64,000 nt of DNA, from NCBI GenBank assembly GCA_934316845.1, contig CAKRDZ010000008.1, positions 28,814 through 92,813 of the forward strand. Direction: 5' to 3'. The DNA is from an uncultured Eubacterium sp. Its GTDB lineage: Bacteria > Bacillota > Clostridia > Lachnospirales > Lachnospiraceae. Each line of letters begins with the position of its first letter. Within the stretch, counting starts at the first letter, position 1. The translations under genes were made by a program, and so were the position numbers. Of this stretch, positions 7,837-17,215 are shown in pieces. Below the pieces are notes generated by a model that was not told the origin of the DNA, did not search any database, and saw only the letters and a program-made list of their open reading frames with translations.

Positions 7837-10611
7837 ATGGAGCAAAGTATAGATGCTCGCATGAGCGAAGAAAAAAAAGATCAGTTCAATATGCAGGCAT
7901 TAAAAAAGAGTCTGGTATTTGGAACGAAGATATGCAAAAAGACATGGACTTACGAAATTACTGCCCTGGATGATGCGTATGCGGCGATGCTGGGGATCCC
8001 GGCTGCACAAAAAGACGAGATGATCGGGGTCAGTATGTCGGAGATCATACATCCCAACGACTTTGAGCGGGTTGCAAAAGAAACTCTATTGACGATACAG
8101 GGAAGTGAAAAATACGACTGCAAGTACCGCATGAAAAATGCAGAAGGAGAGTATCACTGGGTGTGGGATATCGGTGAGCGGTTTTGGAGCGGGGATCAGG
8201 AGTATATCCAATGTACGGTGATTGATATTGATGAAAAAGAAACGCTTATCCGCCAGCGCGATGTTACTTATGAGAGTGTACCCGGAGGTGTTATCTTTGT
8301 TGTTGTCGGAAAGGATAATTTTTACATCCGTGAGGCAAACCAGCATTATTTTGATATGCTTGGCGTGGAGAGGGACGAATATCTCGGATCTTCGGGAAAA
8401 TATACATTTCCGGAAGATCTTCCGAAACTTCGTGAACATTTTATCCAGCAGGCCAAAAACAGGGAACCGCTGGATTATGAATTTCGTAGCCGCTTAGAAG
8501 GACATGGAGAGATCGTTTGGTATCGCATCATCGGAAATTATATTGACTCGCGCGAGCAGGGAGAAGAGTATCTCTGTATCATGATGGATATTACCACAAG
8601 AAAGACGATCCAATATGAACTTATCAGGGAAAAGGAAAAATACGAGAGGACGTTAAACAGTTCGGCGGATCTGATGTTTGAATATAATATTCGTCATAAA
8701 AAATTCCGTATTCTGGGACAGAATTATATCTCCGACGATACAAAACTCGCGATCGAGGACAGCATGGATGCGGACTACCGGGAGATTATATTTGGAAAAG
8801 ATATTATCTTTCGTGCAGATCGAAGCAAGTTTAAGCAGTTTGTGCGCGGACAGACGGCGTTCAATGATACGATCCGCTTGTTGACAAAAAATACAGAGAC
8901 AGGTAAAGTGTACTATGATAATTATGAATTGTTTTTAAATAAGATCATGGTAAAAGAAAAAACGATTCGCGTCATAGGTTATGCAAAGAAGGTGAGCTAT
9001 AATGCCGTACCTATGACGATACGTCAGGAGCTGCATCAGATTTTTGATGAACAGATTTTAAAAGATTACAGCTTTATTTTGAAGATTGACGTACCCACAG
9101 GGGCTTTCCAGCCTTATTTTATCGAAAGTTCGGAGTACGAAACGTATACAGGAAATCTGTATTATGCCTCTTTTTTAAAATGGTGGAGCAATACATTTGT
9201 ATGCGAAAAGGACCGCCAAGAGATTGGTTTTTTCCTGCAGTTAGATGAGATGCTTCGTATCCTTCATTCGGGTGAACCGAACGGTTACCGCTTTTTCCGG
9301 GCGGAGACACAGGATCGGAAGAAGATCCATAAGTTATGCAGTTTTTCCTTTTATGGTTCGGATATCAATACGGTTCTTCTTGTTGTCCGCGATGTAAGCC
9401 AGATCCGGGAAGAAGAAGTGTATCAGAAAGAGGCCAGTCAGCGGCTCCTTACAGACGCTTTGATCGAAGCCAGGGCAGCTGTCAAAGGACGCCAGATGTT
9501 AATGAAATATCTGGCGGAAGAAATGGAGCATCCGATCGGCAGGATGAAGGATCTGTTATTGGAGCCGGAAAATCCGGAACTTCTTGCGCAATTGGAACGA
9601 TGTGTAGAGTATATGAGTGAGATGGTTGGTGGAATCAAAGAGTATCAATTGATGCAGACGCCGTTTGGAAAAAGTAATGACTCTTTTAATTTGTATGCAT
9701 TGTGCCGGGAAGTGTGTGAAGAGGAACGGAAAATATCGCTGGGACTGGACATTTCCATCCAGGAAGTGATCGAACTGCCGGTTCAGCAGGAATATTTTAT
9801 GTATGGCGAGCGGTTTAAAGAAATTCTTGTCAATCTTTTGGGAAATGCTGTAAAATATGCACCAAAAGGCAGTGCCATTAAAATATACATTCAGGAAACC
9901 AATGTAGAAGCGGATCGCTGCGTGATCCGGATCCGAATGGAAGATGAAGGTCCGGTGATCAATGAAAAATATTTTGAAAGAATGATAGACGATCAATACG
10001 ATTATAATGTCAATGATAAGATGGACGCTTTGGGCGGAAGTGGTTTCTCCGCTTCTCTGGTTTCCAAGATTACAGAACTTCTTGGTGGTACTGTGGAGTT
10101 CCGAAAGGGGGTTTTGCAAAGCAATGTGGTAGAAATTTCCATTCCGGTTTTGTATTATAATCAAGCACAGCGGTTCCGCGGAGAGGTTCATAAGGAAGAT
10201 GTGATCGAAGAGGTAAATATGCAGGGCCAGGGATTTCTTCTTGTGGGAAATGAAGAGCGGCGGGAATCGCTGGTGGCATCTTTATTACAGGTAAATGGTG
10301 CGATGGTATATCAGGCATCTTCCGGGAAAATGGCGATGGAACTTCTGGAAAAATTTAACTCCGGCCAGATTACGACAGTACTTATCGATAAAGATATGGA
10401 AGATATGAAATGTTATGAGTTGGCGAAATTAATTCGCTTTAACCCGCGCAAATTGTATCGAAAACTTCCGATCATTTTAATGTTAGATGGAATTGAGCAG
10501 GAGGACAGCCGGCTGAATATGATGAGCGGGATCAATGCGACGATCCATAAGCCGATAAATCTTTCTAAGTTATTATGGATGATCGAAAATCTGCAGGGAA
10601 AAGGAGTATGA
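7837..10611 (+). CDS. PAS-domain hybrid sensor kinase with degenerate receiver
   Basis: Soluble multidomain signalling protein of 924 residues with no membrane helix. Two clear PAS folds lie in the first about 260 residues (DWIGERFWSGD-like PAC ends, FPEDLPKLREHF), and at least one further sensory region follows to about 560. A dimerisation helix contains EMEHPIGRMKDLL in the phospho-acceptor position. The HATPase domain has NLLGNAVKYAPKGS and the G-box ALGGSGFSASLVSKI. The C-terminal receiver-like domain keeps an Asp (VLIDKDMEDM) but shows GNEE where the first acidic pair is expected, so its phosphorylation is doubtful. ATG 7837 has AGGAG 6 nt upstream. The input signal is unknown. Confidence 0.85.
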   Translation: MEQSIDARMSEEKKDQFNMQALKKSLVFGTKICKKTWTYEITALDDAYAAMLGIPAAQKDEMIGVSMSEIIHPNDFERVAKETLLTIQGSEKYDCKYRMKNAEGEYHWVWDIGERFWSGDQEYIQCTVIDIDEKETLIRQRDVTYESVPGGVIFVVVGKDNFYIREANQHYFDMLGVERDEYLGSSGKYTFPEDLPKLREHFIQQAKNREPLDYEFRSRLEGHGEIVWYRIIGNYIDSREQGEEYLCIMMDITTRKTIQYELIREKEKYERTLNSSADLMFEYNIRHKKFRILGQNYISDDTKLAIEDSMDADYREIIFGKDIIFRADRSKFKQFVRGQTAFNDTIRLLTKNTETGKVYYDNYELFLNKIMVKEKTIRVIGYAKKVSYNAVPMTIRQELHQIFDEQILKDYSFILKIDVPTGAFQPYFIESSEYETYTGNLYYASFLKWWSNTFVCEKDRQEIGFFLQLDEMLRILHSGEPNGYRFFRAETQDRKKIHKLCSFSFYGSDINTVLLVVRDVSQIREEEVYQKEASQRLLTDALIEARAAVKGRQMLMKYLAEEMEHPIGRMKDLLLEPENPELLAQLERCVEYMSEMVGGIKEYQLMQTPFGKSNDSFNLYALCREVCEEERKISLGLDISIQEVIELPVQQEYFMYGERFKEILVNLLGNAVKYAPKGSAIKIYIQETNVEADRCVIRIRMEDEGPVINEKYFERMIDDQYDYNVNDKMDALGGSGFSASLVSKITELLGGTVEFRKGVLQSNVVEISIPVLYYNQAQRFRGEVHKEDVIEEVNMQGQGFLLVGNEERRESLVASLLQVNGAMVYQASSGKMAMELLEKFNSGQITTVLIDKDMEDMKCYELAKLIRFNPRKLYRKLPIILMLDGIEQEDSRLNMMSGINATIHKPINLSKLLWMIENLQGKGV

Positions 10612-10616
10612 GCAGG

Positions 10617-11453
10617 ATGAAAAAAGTGTTGACGATCGCCGGCTCGGATTGCAGCGGCGGTGCCGGCATCCAGGCGGATTTGAAGACAATTGGAGCGTTT
10701 GGATGTTATGGCATGAGTGTTATTACTGCGGTCACGGTACAGAATACATGCGGAGTAAAAGCCGTTTATCCGCTAGAGGCAGAGGTGGTCCGGCAGCAGT
10801 TGGAAGCAGTGTGTGAAGACATTTTTCCGGATGCGGTAAAGATTGGTATGCTCTGTAATGAAGAGATTATTGAAGCAGTCGCGCAAACGATCGAAGCAAT
10901 CCGTAACAAGCCGGTGGTACAACCGAAGATCGTACTGGATCCGGTACTCGTATCGACAAGTGGAAGAGCATTGCTGCAGCCACAGGCAAAAGAGGCATTA
11001 CAGACCAGACTGCTTCCGTTAGTGGATCTCGTTACTCCGAATCTTGCGGAGACAAAAGTCCTTTGCCGCACAGAAAAAATGGGGCTGCCGGACAGAGAGA
11101 CAGCAGGAAGAAAACTGGCAGAAGACAATGCCTGTGCCGTACTGATCAAGGGCGGACACGGCAGAGAATATGGCGATTCCGATGCGCAGGATCTGTTGAT
11201 ACCGGGGGCGGACAAGCCGGCAGTATGGTTTCGTGCCCCCTTTGTCGAAAATCCGAATACCCACGGAACCGGCTGTACGTTATCCTCTGCGATCGCCTGT
11301 GGACTGGCAGAAGAGAATACGCTGGAACAGAGTGTACAAAAGGCAAAAGAGTATCTGACCGGTGCGATTGCTGCCGGACTGGATCTGGGAGCCGGCAATG
11401 GCCCTCTGGATCACTTTTACCAAAATGAAAGGATGGAAAAAAATGGCAATTGA
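10617..11453 (+). CDS. thiD: Hydroxymethylpyrimidine/phosphomethylpyrimidine kinase
   Basis: Ribokinase-fold kinase of 278 residues that phosphorylates HMP and HMP-P for thiamine synthesis; close relatives in Firmicutes can also act on pyridoxal. The N-terminal MKKVLTIAGSDCSGGAGIQAD binds the pyrimidine. Also present are the VLDPVLVSTSG segment and the anion-hole/catalytic loop NTHGTGCTLSSAIA near 225-238. AAGGAG at 10601-10606 is 10 nt before ATG 10617; ATG 10608, which overlaps the kinase stop, is less likely. No other thi gene and no TPP riboswitch is nearby, so the cellular role could be salvage. Confidence 0.88.
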   Translation: MKKVLTIAGSDCSGGAGIQADLKTIGAFGCYGMSVITAVTVQNTCGVKAVYPLEAEVVRQQLEAVCEDIFPDAVKIGMLCNEEIIEAVAQTIEAIRNKPVVQPKIVLDPVLVSTSGRALLQPQAKEALQTRLLPLVDLVTPNLAETKVLCRTEKMGLPDRETAGRKLAEDNACAVLIKGGHGREYGDSDAQDLLIPGADKPAVWFRAPFVENPNTHGTGCTLSSAIACGLAEENTLEQSVQKAKEYLTGAIAAGLDLGAGNGPLDHFYQNERMEKNGN

Positions 11454-12222
11454 TGTAAAGAATAAGAAAACGTCGCTGGATGAAGAAGCAGCAATTTATG
11501 AAAAACGCGACGAGACAGAAAGTGGAAAAAGCAGATGGAAGAAGATGAATCGGAGCCAGAAGATCACGCAGTTTAAAACGTATTACCTGCGTCCGCTCAT
11601 TATTGGCGTGCTGGTGTTATGTGTGGTTGGATTCTTTATTTATAAAGATGTCATCATGAAAAAGGACATTGCATTCCGCTGTGCAATTGTGAACGAAGTC
11701 GCGACGGAAATCCCGGTCAATGCCTTTTCTGATGAGTTTACCAAGTATATGAAACTTGATCCGGACAAAAATTTATCGTCGTTTCATTTATATTATACCG
11801 ATACACAGCTGGCGCAAAAAGTCGGTGCTTCGACAGCAAGTGATCTGTCGCAGATTTCCTCTTTGATCTATGCGTCCCTGCTCGATGGCATGATCGCCGG
11901 AGAAAAGGATTTTACGACGTATCATGATAACGGCTTTTTTGTGGATCTCAATGAGTTTTTGTCAGAAGAAGAGTTAAAAGCAATAGAACCATATCTGTAT
12001 ATTCCGGATGATGAAAAAAATACAAAAAAGCACGCGTATGGTGTCTACCTTGAAAAGAGTGAGCGGTATAACAGCATCTTCCAGGGAGGCGGAGGCGTCG
12101 TTCAAAAACCGATCTATGGAATTATTACCAATTCGGAGAATACAGACCGCGGCAGATATTTTCTGTATTATCTGTTCCCGGAATTACAAAAATTTGGCAA
12201 TCCGGTAACTAAAAAAGAGTAA
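11443..12222 (+). CDS. Membrane-anchored protein of unknown function
   Basis: Protein of 259 residues. A charged cytoplasmic N-terminus of about 47 residues is followed by one membrane helix (PLIIGVLVLCVVGFFIYKDV) and an external domain of about 190 residues. The external part, with ASTASDLSQISSLIYASLLDGMIAGEKDFTTY, recalls a periplasmic-binding-type fold seen in hypothetical Lachnospiraceae proteins, but I cannot name a family. The start overlaps the end of thiD by 11 nt and is preceded by AAGGATGG, suggesting translational coupling. No catalytic residues are apparent. Confidence 0.7.
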   Translation: MAIDVKNKKTSLDEEAAIYEKRDETESGKSRWKKMNRSQKITQFKTYYLRPLIIGVLVLCVVGFFIYKDVIMKKDIAFRCAIVNEVATEIPVNAFSDEFTKYMKLDPDKNLSSFHLYYTDTQLAQKVGASTASDLSQISSLIYASLLDGMIAGEKDFTTYHDNGFFVDLNEFLSEEELKAIEPYLYIPDDEKNTKKHAYGVYLEKSERYNSIFQGGGGVVQKPIYGIITNSENTDRGRYFLYYLFPELQKFGNPVTKKE

Positions 12223-12259
12223 AGGGATACTACTTTTGGGTAATCTTTTAAAATAAGGG

Positions 12260-12288
12260 TTGACATTTGAAAATAATTGTCCTATAAT
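12260..12288 (+). promoter_or_regulatory. Consensus promoter of amt
   Basis: TTGACA (12260-12265) and TATAAT (12283-12288) with a 17-nt spacer match the sigma-70 consensus at every position. Such a perfect promoter on a nitrogen-scavenging gene suggests that control is exerted after initiation, for example at the hairpin just downstream. Confidence 0.8.
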
Positions 12289-12308
12289 GGCAATCGTAAA
12301 CGACAAAG

Positions 12309-12349
12309 ACGTCAAGCGAATGAAATTCATTTGCCTTGGCGTTTTTTTT
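12309..12349 (+). terminator. Terminator-like hairpin in the amt leader (possible attenuator)
   Basis: Beginning about 15 nt after the expected transcription start, an imperfect hairpin (arms ACGTCAAGCGAATGA and TTCATTTGCCTTGGCGT) is followed by eight T residues. It sits about 100 nt before the amt start and would stop most transcripts unless prevented. No clear second hairpin of the ANTAR type, tRNA-sensing element or known riboswitch is visible, so the antiterminating factor is unknown. Confidence 0.6.
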
Positions 12350-12448
12350 GTTTTTATCCTATTTTTTGCTGGCAGATAGGCGCGGCTGGGTGAATAGAGA
12401 AATACCGATCTAAGTCGCAGGAAACCAATTAAACAAGGAGGAATCTTT

Positions 12449-14224
12449 ATGACAGACGAAATTTTAAGTGTAATAAGTGACCAGGTATTTGGTGTCTGGT
12501 TTTTGATCGGAGCCGCCCTTGTATTCTGGATGCAGGCCGGATTTGCAATGGTTGAGGCAGGTTTTACCAGAGCAAAAAATACAGGTAACATTATTATGAA
12601 AAATCTGATGGATTTTTGTATTGGAACAGTAGTATTTATTTTACTGGGATTTGGATTGTTTCTCGGTGATGACATCGGTGGAATCATCGGAAAACCAAAT
12701 TTCGCAATTTTTACCGATTATGCAAACTTTGACTGGTCGGCTTTCGTATTTAACTTAGTATTTTGTGCGACGACAGCGACCATCGTATCAGGAGCAATGG
12801 CAGAGAGAACTAAGTTCCTTTCCTATTGTATCTACTCCGCAGTAATCTCCGCAGTGATCTATCCAATCGAAGCTCACTGGACATGGGGTGGCGGCTGGTT
12901 AGCACAGATGGGATTCCATGATTTTGCCGGTTCCAACTGTATTCATATGGTTGGTGGTATCTCGGCATTGATCGGAGCATATCTCCTTGGACCTCGTATC
13001 GGTAAGTTTAAGAAGAAAAAAGACGGAAGCATCAAAGTTGGTGCATTTCCGGGACACAATATTGCACTCGGTGCACTCGGTGTATTTATCTTGTGGCTTG
13101 GCTGGTACGGATTCAACGGTGCAGCTGCAACAACCGTACCACAGTTGGGAGCGATCTTTGTAACAACAACCATCGCACCGGCAGTAGCTACAGTAGTATG
13201 TATGATCTTTACCTGGGTAAAATATGGCAAACCGGATGTTTCCATGTGTCTGAATGCCTCTCTTGCCGGTCTGGTTGCGATCACAGCACCTTGTGATGTG
13301 ACGGATGCTTTTGGAGCAACGATCGTCGGAGCTGTTTCCGGTGTACTTGTTGTATTCGGTGTATGGCTTCTTGACTACAAATTACGTATTGATGATCCGG
13401 TTGGAGCCGTGGCAGTACATATGATGAATGGTATCTGGGGTACTCTGGCAGTTGGTCTGGTAGCTACTGATACAGCACCAACCTATTCACTGGCAGGTGC
13501 CAATGGTGAGAAACTTCTCGGATTGTTCTATGGCGGTGGATTTAAACTTCTCGGTATCCAGCTTACCGGTATGCTTTGTACCGCATTGTGGACAGCAGTT
13601 ACGATTACGATCACATTCCTTGTAATTAAGAAGACAGTAGGTCTCCGTGTTACGGCAGAAGAGGAAATTGCAGGACTCGATGCAACAGAACACGGTTTGG
13701 AATCCGCTTATTCCGGATTTGTTATCTCGGACAGCGTAAATACAATTGGTGACAGCGCATTGGCAGCTATCGCAGCATCGACACCGGAAGTCGAAGAGAA
13801 GAAAGTCCCTGTGGACGAGGCAGTTCCGGTACAGGTTCGCGAGCCAAAAGAGACAATGGCATCCGATGTTAAATTGTCAAAAGTTACCATTATTTGTAAG
13901 CAGAATAAGTTTGAGGATCTGAATACCTCCCTCAATGAGATCGGCGTCAAAGGTCTGACCGTGACACAGGTACTTGGATGTGGTACTCAGAAAGGAAAAG
14001 CAGAGTATTACCGTGGTGTACCGGTTGAATTCTCCCTGCTTCCTAAGATCAAAGTCGAAGTTGTTGTAAGTGCTGTGCCGGTGAAAGCGGTAATTGATGC
14101 AGCAAAACAGGCATTGTATACCGGACATATCGGAGACGGTAAGATCTTTGTATACGATGTTGAGGATGTTGTCAAAGTCAGAACGGGTGAAACCGGATTT
14201 GATGCTTTGCAGGATGACAAATAA
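12449..14224 (+). CDS. amt: Ammonium transporter fused to a PII signalling domain
   Basis: A 591-residue fusion. Residues about 1-400 are an Amt channel with 11 membrane helices and the signatures HMVGGISALIGAYLLGPR and AVHMMNGIWGTLAVG, which carry the twin pore histidines. A linker of about 70 residues leads to a complete GlnB/GlnK-like domain (about 474-585): LSKVTIICKQNKFEDL, the QKGKAEYYRG T-loop base, YTGHIGDGKIFV and VVKVRTGE. Separate PII proteins block Amt when nitrogen is plentiful; here the regulator is tethered in cis. The T-loop reads YYRGVPVEFSLLPK, so the tyrosine uridylylated in enterobacterial PII is absent. GGAGG precedes the ATG. Confidence 0.93.
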   Translation: MTDEILSVISDQVFGVWFLIGAALVFWMQAGFAMVEAGFTRAKNTGNIIMKNLMDFCIGTVVFILLGFGLFLGDDIGGIIGKPNFAIFTDYANFDWSAFVFNLVFCATTATIVSGAMAERTKFLSYCIYSAVISAVIYPIEAHWTWGGGWLAQMGFHDFAGSNCIHMVGGISALIGAYLLGPRIGKFKKKKDGSIKVGAFPGHNIALGALGVFILWLGWYGFNGAAATTVPQLGAIFVTTTIAPAVATVVCMIFTWVKYGKPDVSMCLNASLAGLVAITAPCDVTDAFGATIVGAVSGVLVVFGVWLLDYKLRIDDPVGAVAVHMMNGIWGTLAVGLVATDTAPTYSLAGANGEKLLGLFYGGGFKLLGIQLTGMLCTALWTAVTITITFLVIKKTVGLRVTAEEEIAGLDATEHGLESAYSGFVISDSVNTIGDSALAAIAASTPEVEEKKVPVDEAVPVQVREPKETMASDVKLSKVTIICKQNKFEDLNTSLNEIGVKGLTVTQVLGCGTQKGKAEYYRGVPVEFSLLPKIKVEVVVSAVPVKAVIDAAKQALYTGHIGDGKIFVYDVEDVVKVRTGETGFDALQDDK

Positions 14225-14255
14225 AAATAAAATCGTATTATCATAAGTGTAAATA

Positions 14256-14303
14256 AAAAAGAATGGTTCTCTTATCTATGCAGGATAAGGGAACCATTCT
14301 TTT
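14256..14303. terminator. Bidirectional terminator between amt and the beta-helix gene
   Basis: A-rich flank, arms GAATGGTTCTCTTATC and GGATAAGGGAACCATTC, then T residues. It can end amt transcription on the plus strand and the prfC/beta-helix transcript on the minus strand. Confidence 0.88.
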
Positions 14304-14328
14304 AGGTGGTGCGCCAAGCACCGTATGT

Positions 14329-15564
14329 TTATTCGTCTATTTCATATTTATCGTAATGTTTTTCACTTCTTGCAATGTACAGAATATCTTTGTGATTGAC
14401 CGCAAAATAGCGGAGAACACAGTTCTCACCCAAAGTATTATTTTTCATGCTCGCAATGCTTGCTGCGGAGATGCTGTTGTAAGTTGCTGCATATCTTGCG
14501 GCGATATCACCGGCACCTTCTTTATGTCCTTTAGCGTAAAACGGCATATAAACGCCATCAATCTCATTTTCGGAGATGTCCGGATCGATCACGCCGCCAC
14601 GCATATAGATGGCAAATTTTTCCAACTGGATATTATCTGTGTTCCAGCCCTTTACGTTATCGATCGTATTTCCTTTCACGACAGCATTTTTCCAGTTTAA
14701 CATCATGATCGGACTCTGGTCAGAATCTTTAAAAGTACAGCCCAGAACTTTCACATTGGTGTGGTATTTATTCGGTGAAAAACGGTGGGTATCAATGCCG
14801 CGGTACAGGTTATAAAAACCACAGTTCTGAATGGTAACATTGAGAACCGGTGTCTTGTCAAATTTGGAATACTGCCCGTTGAAACCATCGGTTACTTTGT
14901 CCGGAGTATCGAGGTTGATCGCACAGCGTTCTCCGTTCAGATTGTTTTTAAACGTACAATTTTGAATTGTAACATTTTTAGAAGCGATGGCTTCGATAAA
15001 ATGTCCGTCACGGAGATTGGTAAACGTAATGTTGTCAACCAAGACGTTAGAACAGTGTGGGATACGGATGGCTTCACTCTTGTTGCAGCCGCTCAGATTC
15101 ATAATAACTTTTCCCTCACCGATGATCTGGATGTTTTTTTCGCCATTGTATTTCCCGACGATCTTTTTCTTATTGATGCGGGAACTGCGTACGCATTCAA
15201 ACATAACATGGCTGGCTTTCAGCTGTTTTGTATGGGAGTTGCCAAGTTTATTCATGACAACACCATCTTTCAGTATGATTTTTACATTAGATGGAACTAA
15301 CAAAGCATTGCTGATGTTATAGGTACCTTTTTTGATCGTCAGTGTTCCACCGCCTTTTTTCGACATTTCGTCAAGGTAGGAGCGGAGTGTGAGGTAATGT
15401 TTGGTATACTTGTTATATACCGGATTTTTAACATATTTGTTTTTGTAAGGTTTGCTGGAAGTGCTTACTGTAAAATCTTTTTTTGCCTGCACCGGTGCAG
15501 ACACCGTCATGGCAAAAGCGGAAAATAAAAGCAGCAGTCCCAGTAGTTTTGTGATATTCTTCAT
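14329..15564 (-). CDS. Secreted right-handed beta-helix repeat protein
   Basis: Exported protein of 411 residues with a Sec signal peptide (LLGLLLLFSAFAMTVSAPVQA, likely cleavage near residue 27). The body contains repeating beta-helix coils of the pectate-lyase/NosD type, for example NVLVDNITFTNLRDGHFIEA, NVTIQNCTFKNNL and NVTIQNCGFYNLYRGIDTHR. These folds usually bind or cleave polysaccharide. No specific lyase catalytic set is obvious, so the enzymatic activity is uncertain. It starts 18 nt after the prfC stop with AAAGGAG as ribosome site and is probably read from the prfC transcript, an odd partnership. Confidence 0.8.
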   Translation of the reverse strand: MKNITKLLGLLLLFSAFAMTVSAPVQAKKDFTVSTSSKPYKNKYVKNPVYNKYTKHYLTLRSYLDEMSKKGGGTLTIKKGTYNISNALLVPSNVKIILKDGVVMNKLGNSHTKQLKASHVMFECVRSSRINKKKIVGKYNGEKNIQIIGEGKVIMNLSGCNKSEAIRIPHCSNVLVDNITFTNLRDGHFIEAIASKNVTIQNCTFKNNLNGERCAINLDTPDKVTDGFNGQYSKFDKTPVLNVTIQNCGFYNLYRGIDTHRFSPNKYHTNVKVLGCTFKDSDQSPIMMLNWKNAVVKGNTIDNVKGWNTDNIQLEKFAIYMRGGVIDPDISENEIDGVYMPFYAKGHKEGAGDIAARYAATYNSISAASIASMKNNTLGENCVLRYFAVNHKDILYIARSEKHYDKYEIDE

Positions 15565-15582
15565 AAATAAAGTCTCCTTTCG

Positions 15583-17178
15583 TTATTCGTTGTTCTGGCT
15601 TACTTCGCTTAAGACCAGTCCCTCATTTCGGTCTAAGACAGTCTGAATGCTCCAAGGGTGCGTAAAGAGCAGCAGAGGGCGTTCTTTAAAGTCTTTGACA
15701 CGCTTGGCATCGGAAGTAAGTGACAGACTGTTTACATCAATGTCTTCGTTTTCAATCCAGCGGACATGCTCATAAGGAAGCTGGTCCATACGGATCTCTA
15801 CGTTGTATTCGTTTTGCAGGCGGTATTGCAGCACCTCAAACTGGAGGGCACCGACTACGCCGACGATGATCTCTTCCATACCGGTATTAAATTCCTGGAA
15901 GATCTGGATTGCACCTTCCAGTGCAATCTGTGTGATCCCTTTCATAAACTGCTTACGCTTCATCGTATCGACCTGGCGCACACGGGCGAAATGTTCCGGT
16001 GCAAAGGTCGGAATGCCGGCAAAACGGATCGGTTTTTTGGATTTGCATAATGTATCTCCGATGGAAAAGATACCGGGATCGAAAATACCGATGATATCAC
16101 CGGCGTATGCTTCCTCCACATGCTTGCGCTCCTGCGCCATCATCTGCTGAGGCTGGGAAAGACGGATCTTTTTGCCGCCCTGTACATGGGTGACTTCCAT
16201 GCCGGCCGTAAATTTGCCGGAGCAGATACGCATAAATGCGATACGGTCGCGGTGTGCTTTATTCATATTTGCCTGAATCTTAAAGACAAAGGCAGAAAAA
16301 TCTTCCGAAAATGGATCAATGACTTCGTCTCCGGACATACGTGGGAGAGGAGAGGTAGTCATCTCCAGAAAGTGCTGTAAAAAGGTTTCTACACCAAAAT
16401 TTGTCAGTGCAGAACCAAAAAAGACAGGGGATAGCTGCCCGGCACGTACTTTTTCCAGATCAAATTCGTCACTTGCACCATCCAGCAATTCAATTTCATC
16501 CACCAAAATATCATGATATTCTTTTGTAATCAGGTCATCCAGTCCGCTGTCACCTAATTTGGCTTCGATGGACTCGATCTTATGTCCGTTGTCGGAAGGA
16601 AGAAAGCGGGAGATAGTTTTGGTATTCCGGTCATAAACGCCCTTGAAATTTTTTCCGGAACCAATCGGCCAGTTGATCGGACAGGTGCGGATCCCCAGCA
16701 CATTTTCAATCTCATCGATCAGTTCAAACGGATCTTTTGCCTCGCGGTCCATTTTGTTGACAAAGGTAAAAATAGGAATCCCGCGCATGACGCAGACTTT
16801 AAACAATTTGATCGTCTGTGCCTCGACACCCTTGGAGCCGTCGATCACCATGACGGCAGAATCCGCAGCCATCAGTGTACGGTAGGTATCTTCGGAGAAG
16901 TCCTGATGTCCGGGAGTATCCAGAATGTTGATGCAGAATCCGTCATAGTTAAACTGCAGCACAGAAGAAGTGACGGAAATTCCTCTTTCTTTTTCAATCT
17001 CCATCCAGTCGGAGACGGCATGCTTAGCGGCTTTCCGCCCTTTAACGGAACCGGCAAGATTAATCGCCCCTCCATATAATAAGAACTTTTCGGTTAGAGT
17101 TGTTTTTCCGGCATCCGGGTGTGAGATGATAGCAAAGGTACGCCGCTTTTCGATTTCCTGTTTCAAATTGTTACTCAT
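15583..17178 (-). CDS. prfC: Peptide chain release factor 3
   Basis: Translational GTPase of 531 residues that removes RF1/RF2 from the ribosome after peptide release. The GTP-binding motifs are SHPDAGKTTLTEK (P-loop), DTPGHQDF (G3) and NKMDREA (G4). The switch region ERGISVTSSVLQF is typical of RF3 rather than EF-G. Length is normal for the family (about 525-535). It is the first gene after the tRNA-Gln on the minus strand, with the minimal copy of the dispersed element between them. Confidence 0.96.
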   Translation of the reverse strand: MSNNLKQEIEKRRTFAIISHPDAGKTTLTEKFLLYGGAINLAGSVKGRKAAKHAVSDWMEIEKERGISVTSSVLQFNYDGFCINILDTPGHQDFSEDTYRTLMAADSAVMVIDGSKGVEAQTIKLFKVCVMRGIPIFTFVNKMDREAKDPFELIDEIENVLGIRTCPINWPIGSGKNFKGVYDRNTKTISRFLPSDNGHKIESIEAKLGDSGLDDLITKEYHDILVDEIELLDGASDEFDLEKVRAGQLSPVFFGSALTNFGVETFLQHFLEMTTSPLPRMSGDEVIDPFSEDFSAFVFKIQANMNKAHRDRIAFMRICSGKFTAGMEVTHVQGGKKIRLSQPQQMMAQERKHVEEAYAGDIIGIFDPGIFSIGDTLCKSKKPIRFAGIPTFAPEHFARVRQVDTMKRKQFMKGITQIALEGAIQIFQEFNTGMEEIIVGVVGALQFEVLQYRLQNEYNVEIRMDQLPYEHVRWIENEDIDVNSLSLTSDAKRVKDFKERPLLLFTHPWSIQTVLDRNEGLVLSEVSQNNE

Positions 17179-17215
17179 AAATGATCAAACTCCATTCTTC
17201 TTTCTATTAAAGCAA

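Noticed and set aside
9556..10191. 211-codon open frame antisense to the PAS kinase gene
   Set aside because: No start signal, rich in Phe/Ile/His as expected of a shadow frame, and fully inside a clear gene.
10612..11453. Pyridoxal kinase instead of ThiD
   Set aside because: The N-terminal IAGSDCSGGAGIQAD and the GTGCTLSSAIA loop are typical of ThiD; dual activity is still possible and is noted in the feature.
12184..12687. Minus-strand frame covering the amt leader and start
   Set aside because: It runs through a consensus promoter, a terminator and the first helices of amt; its composition is that of reversed membrane-protein codons.
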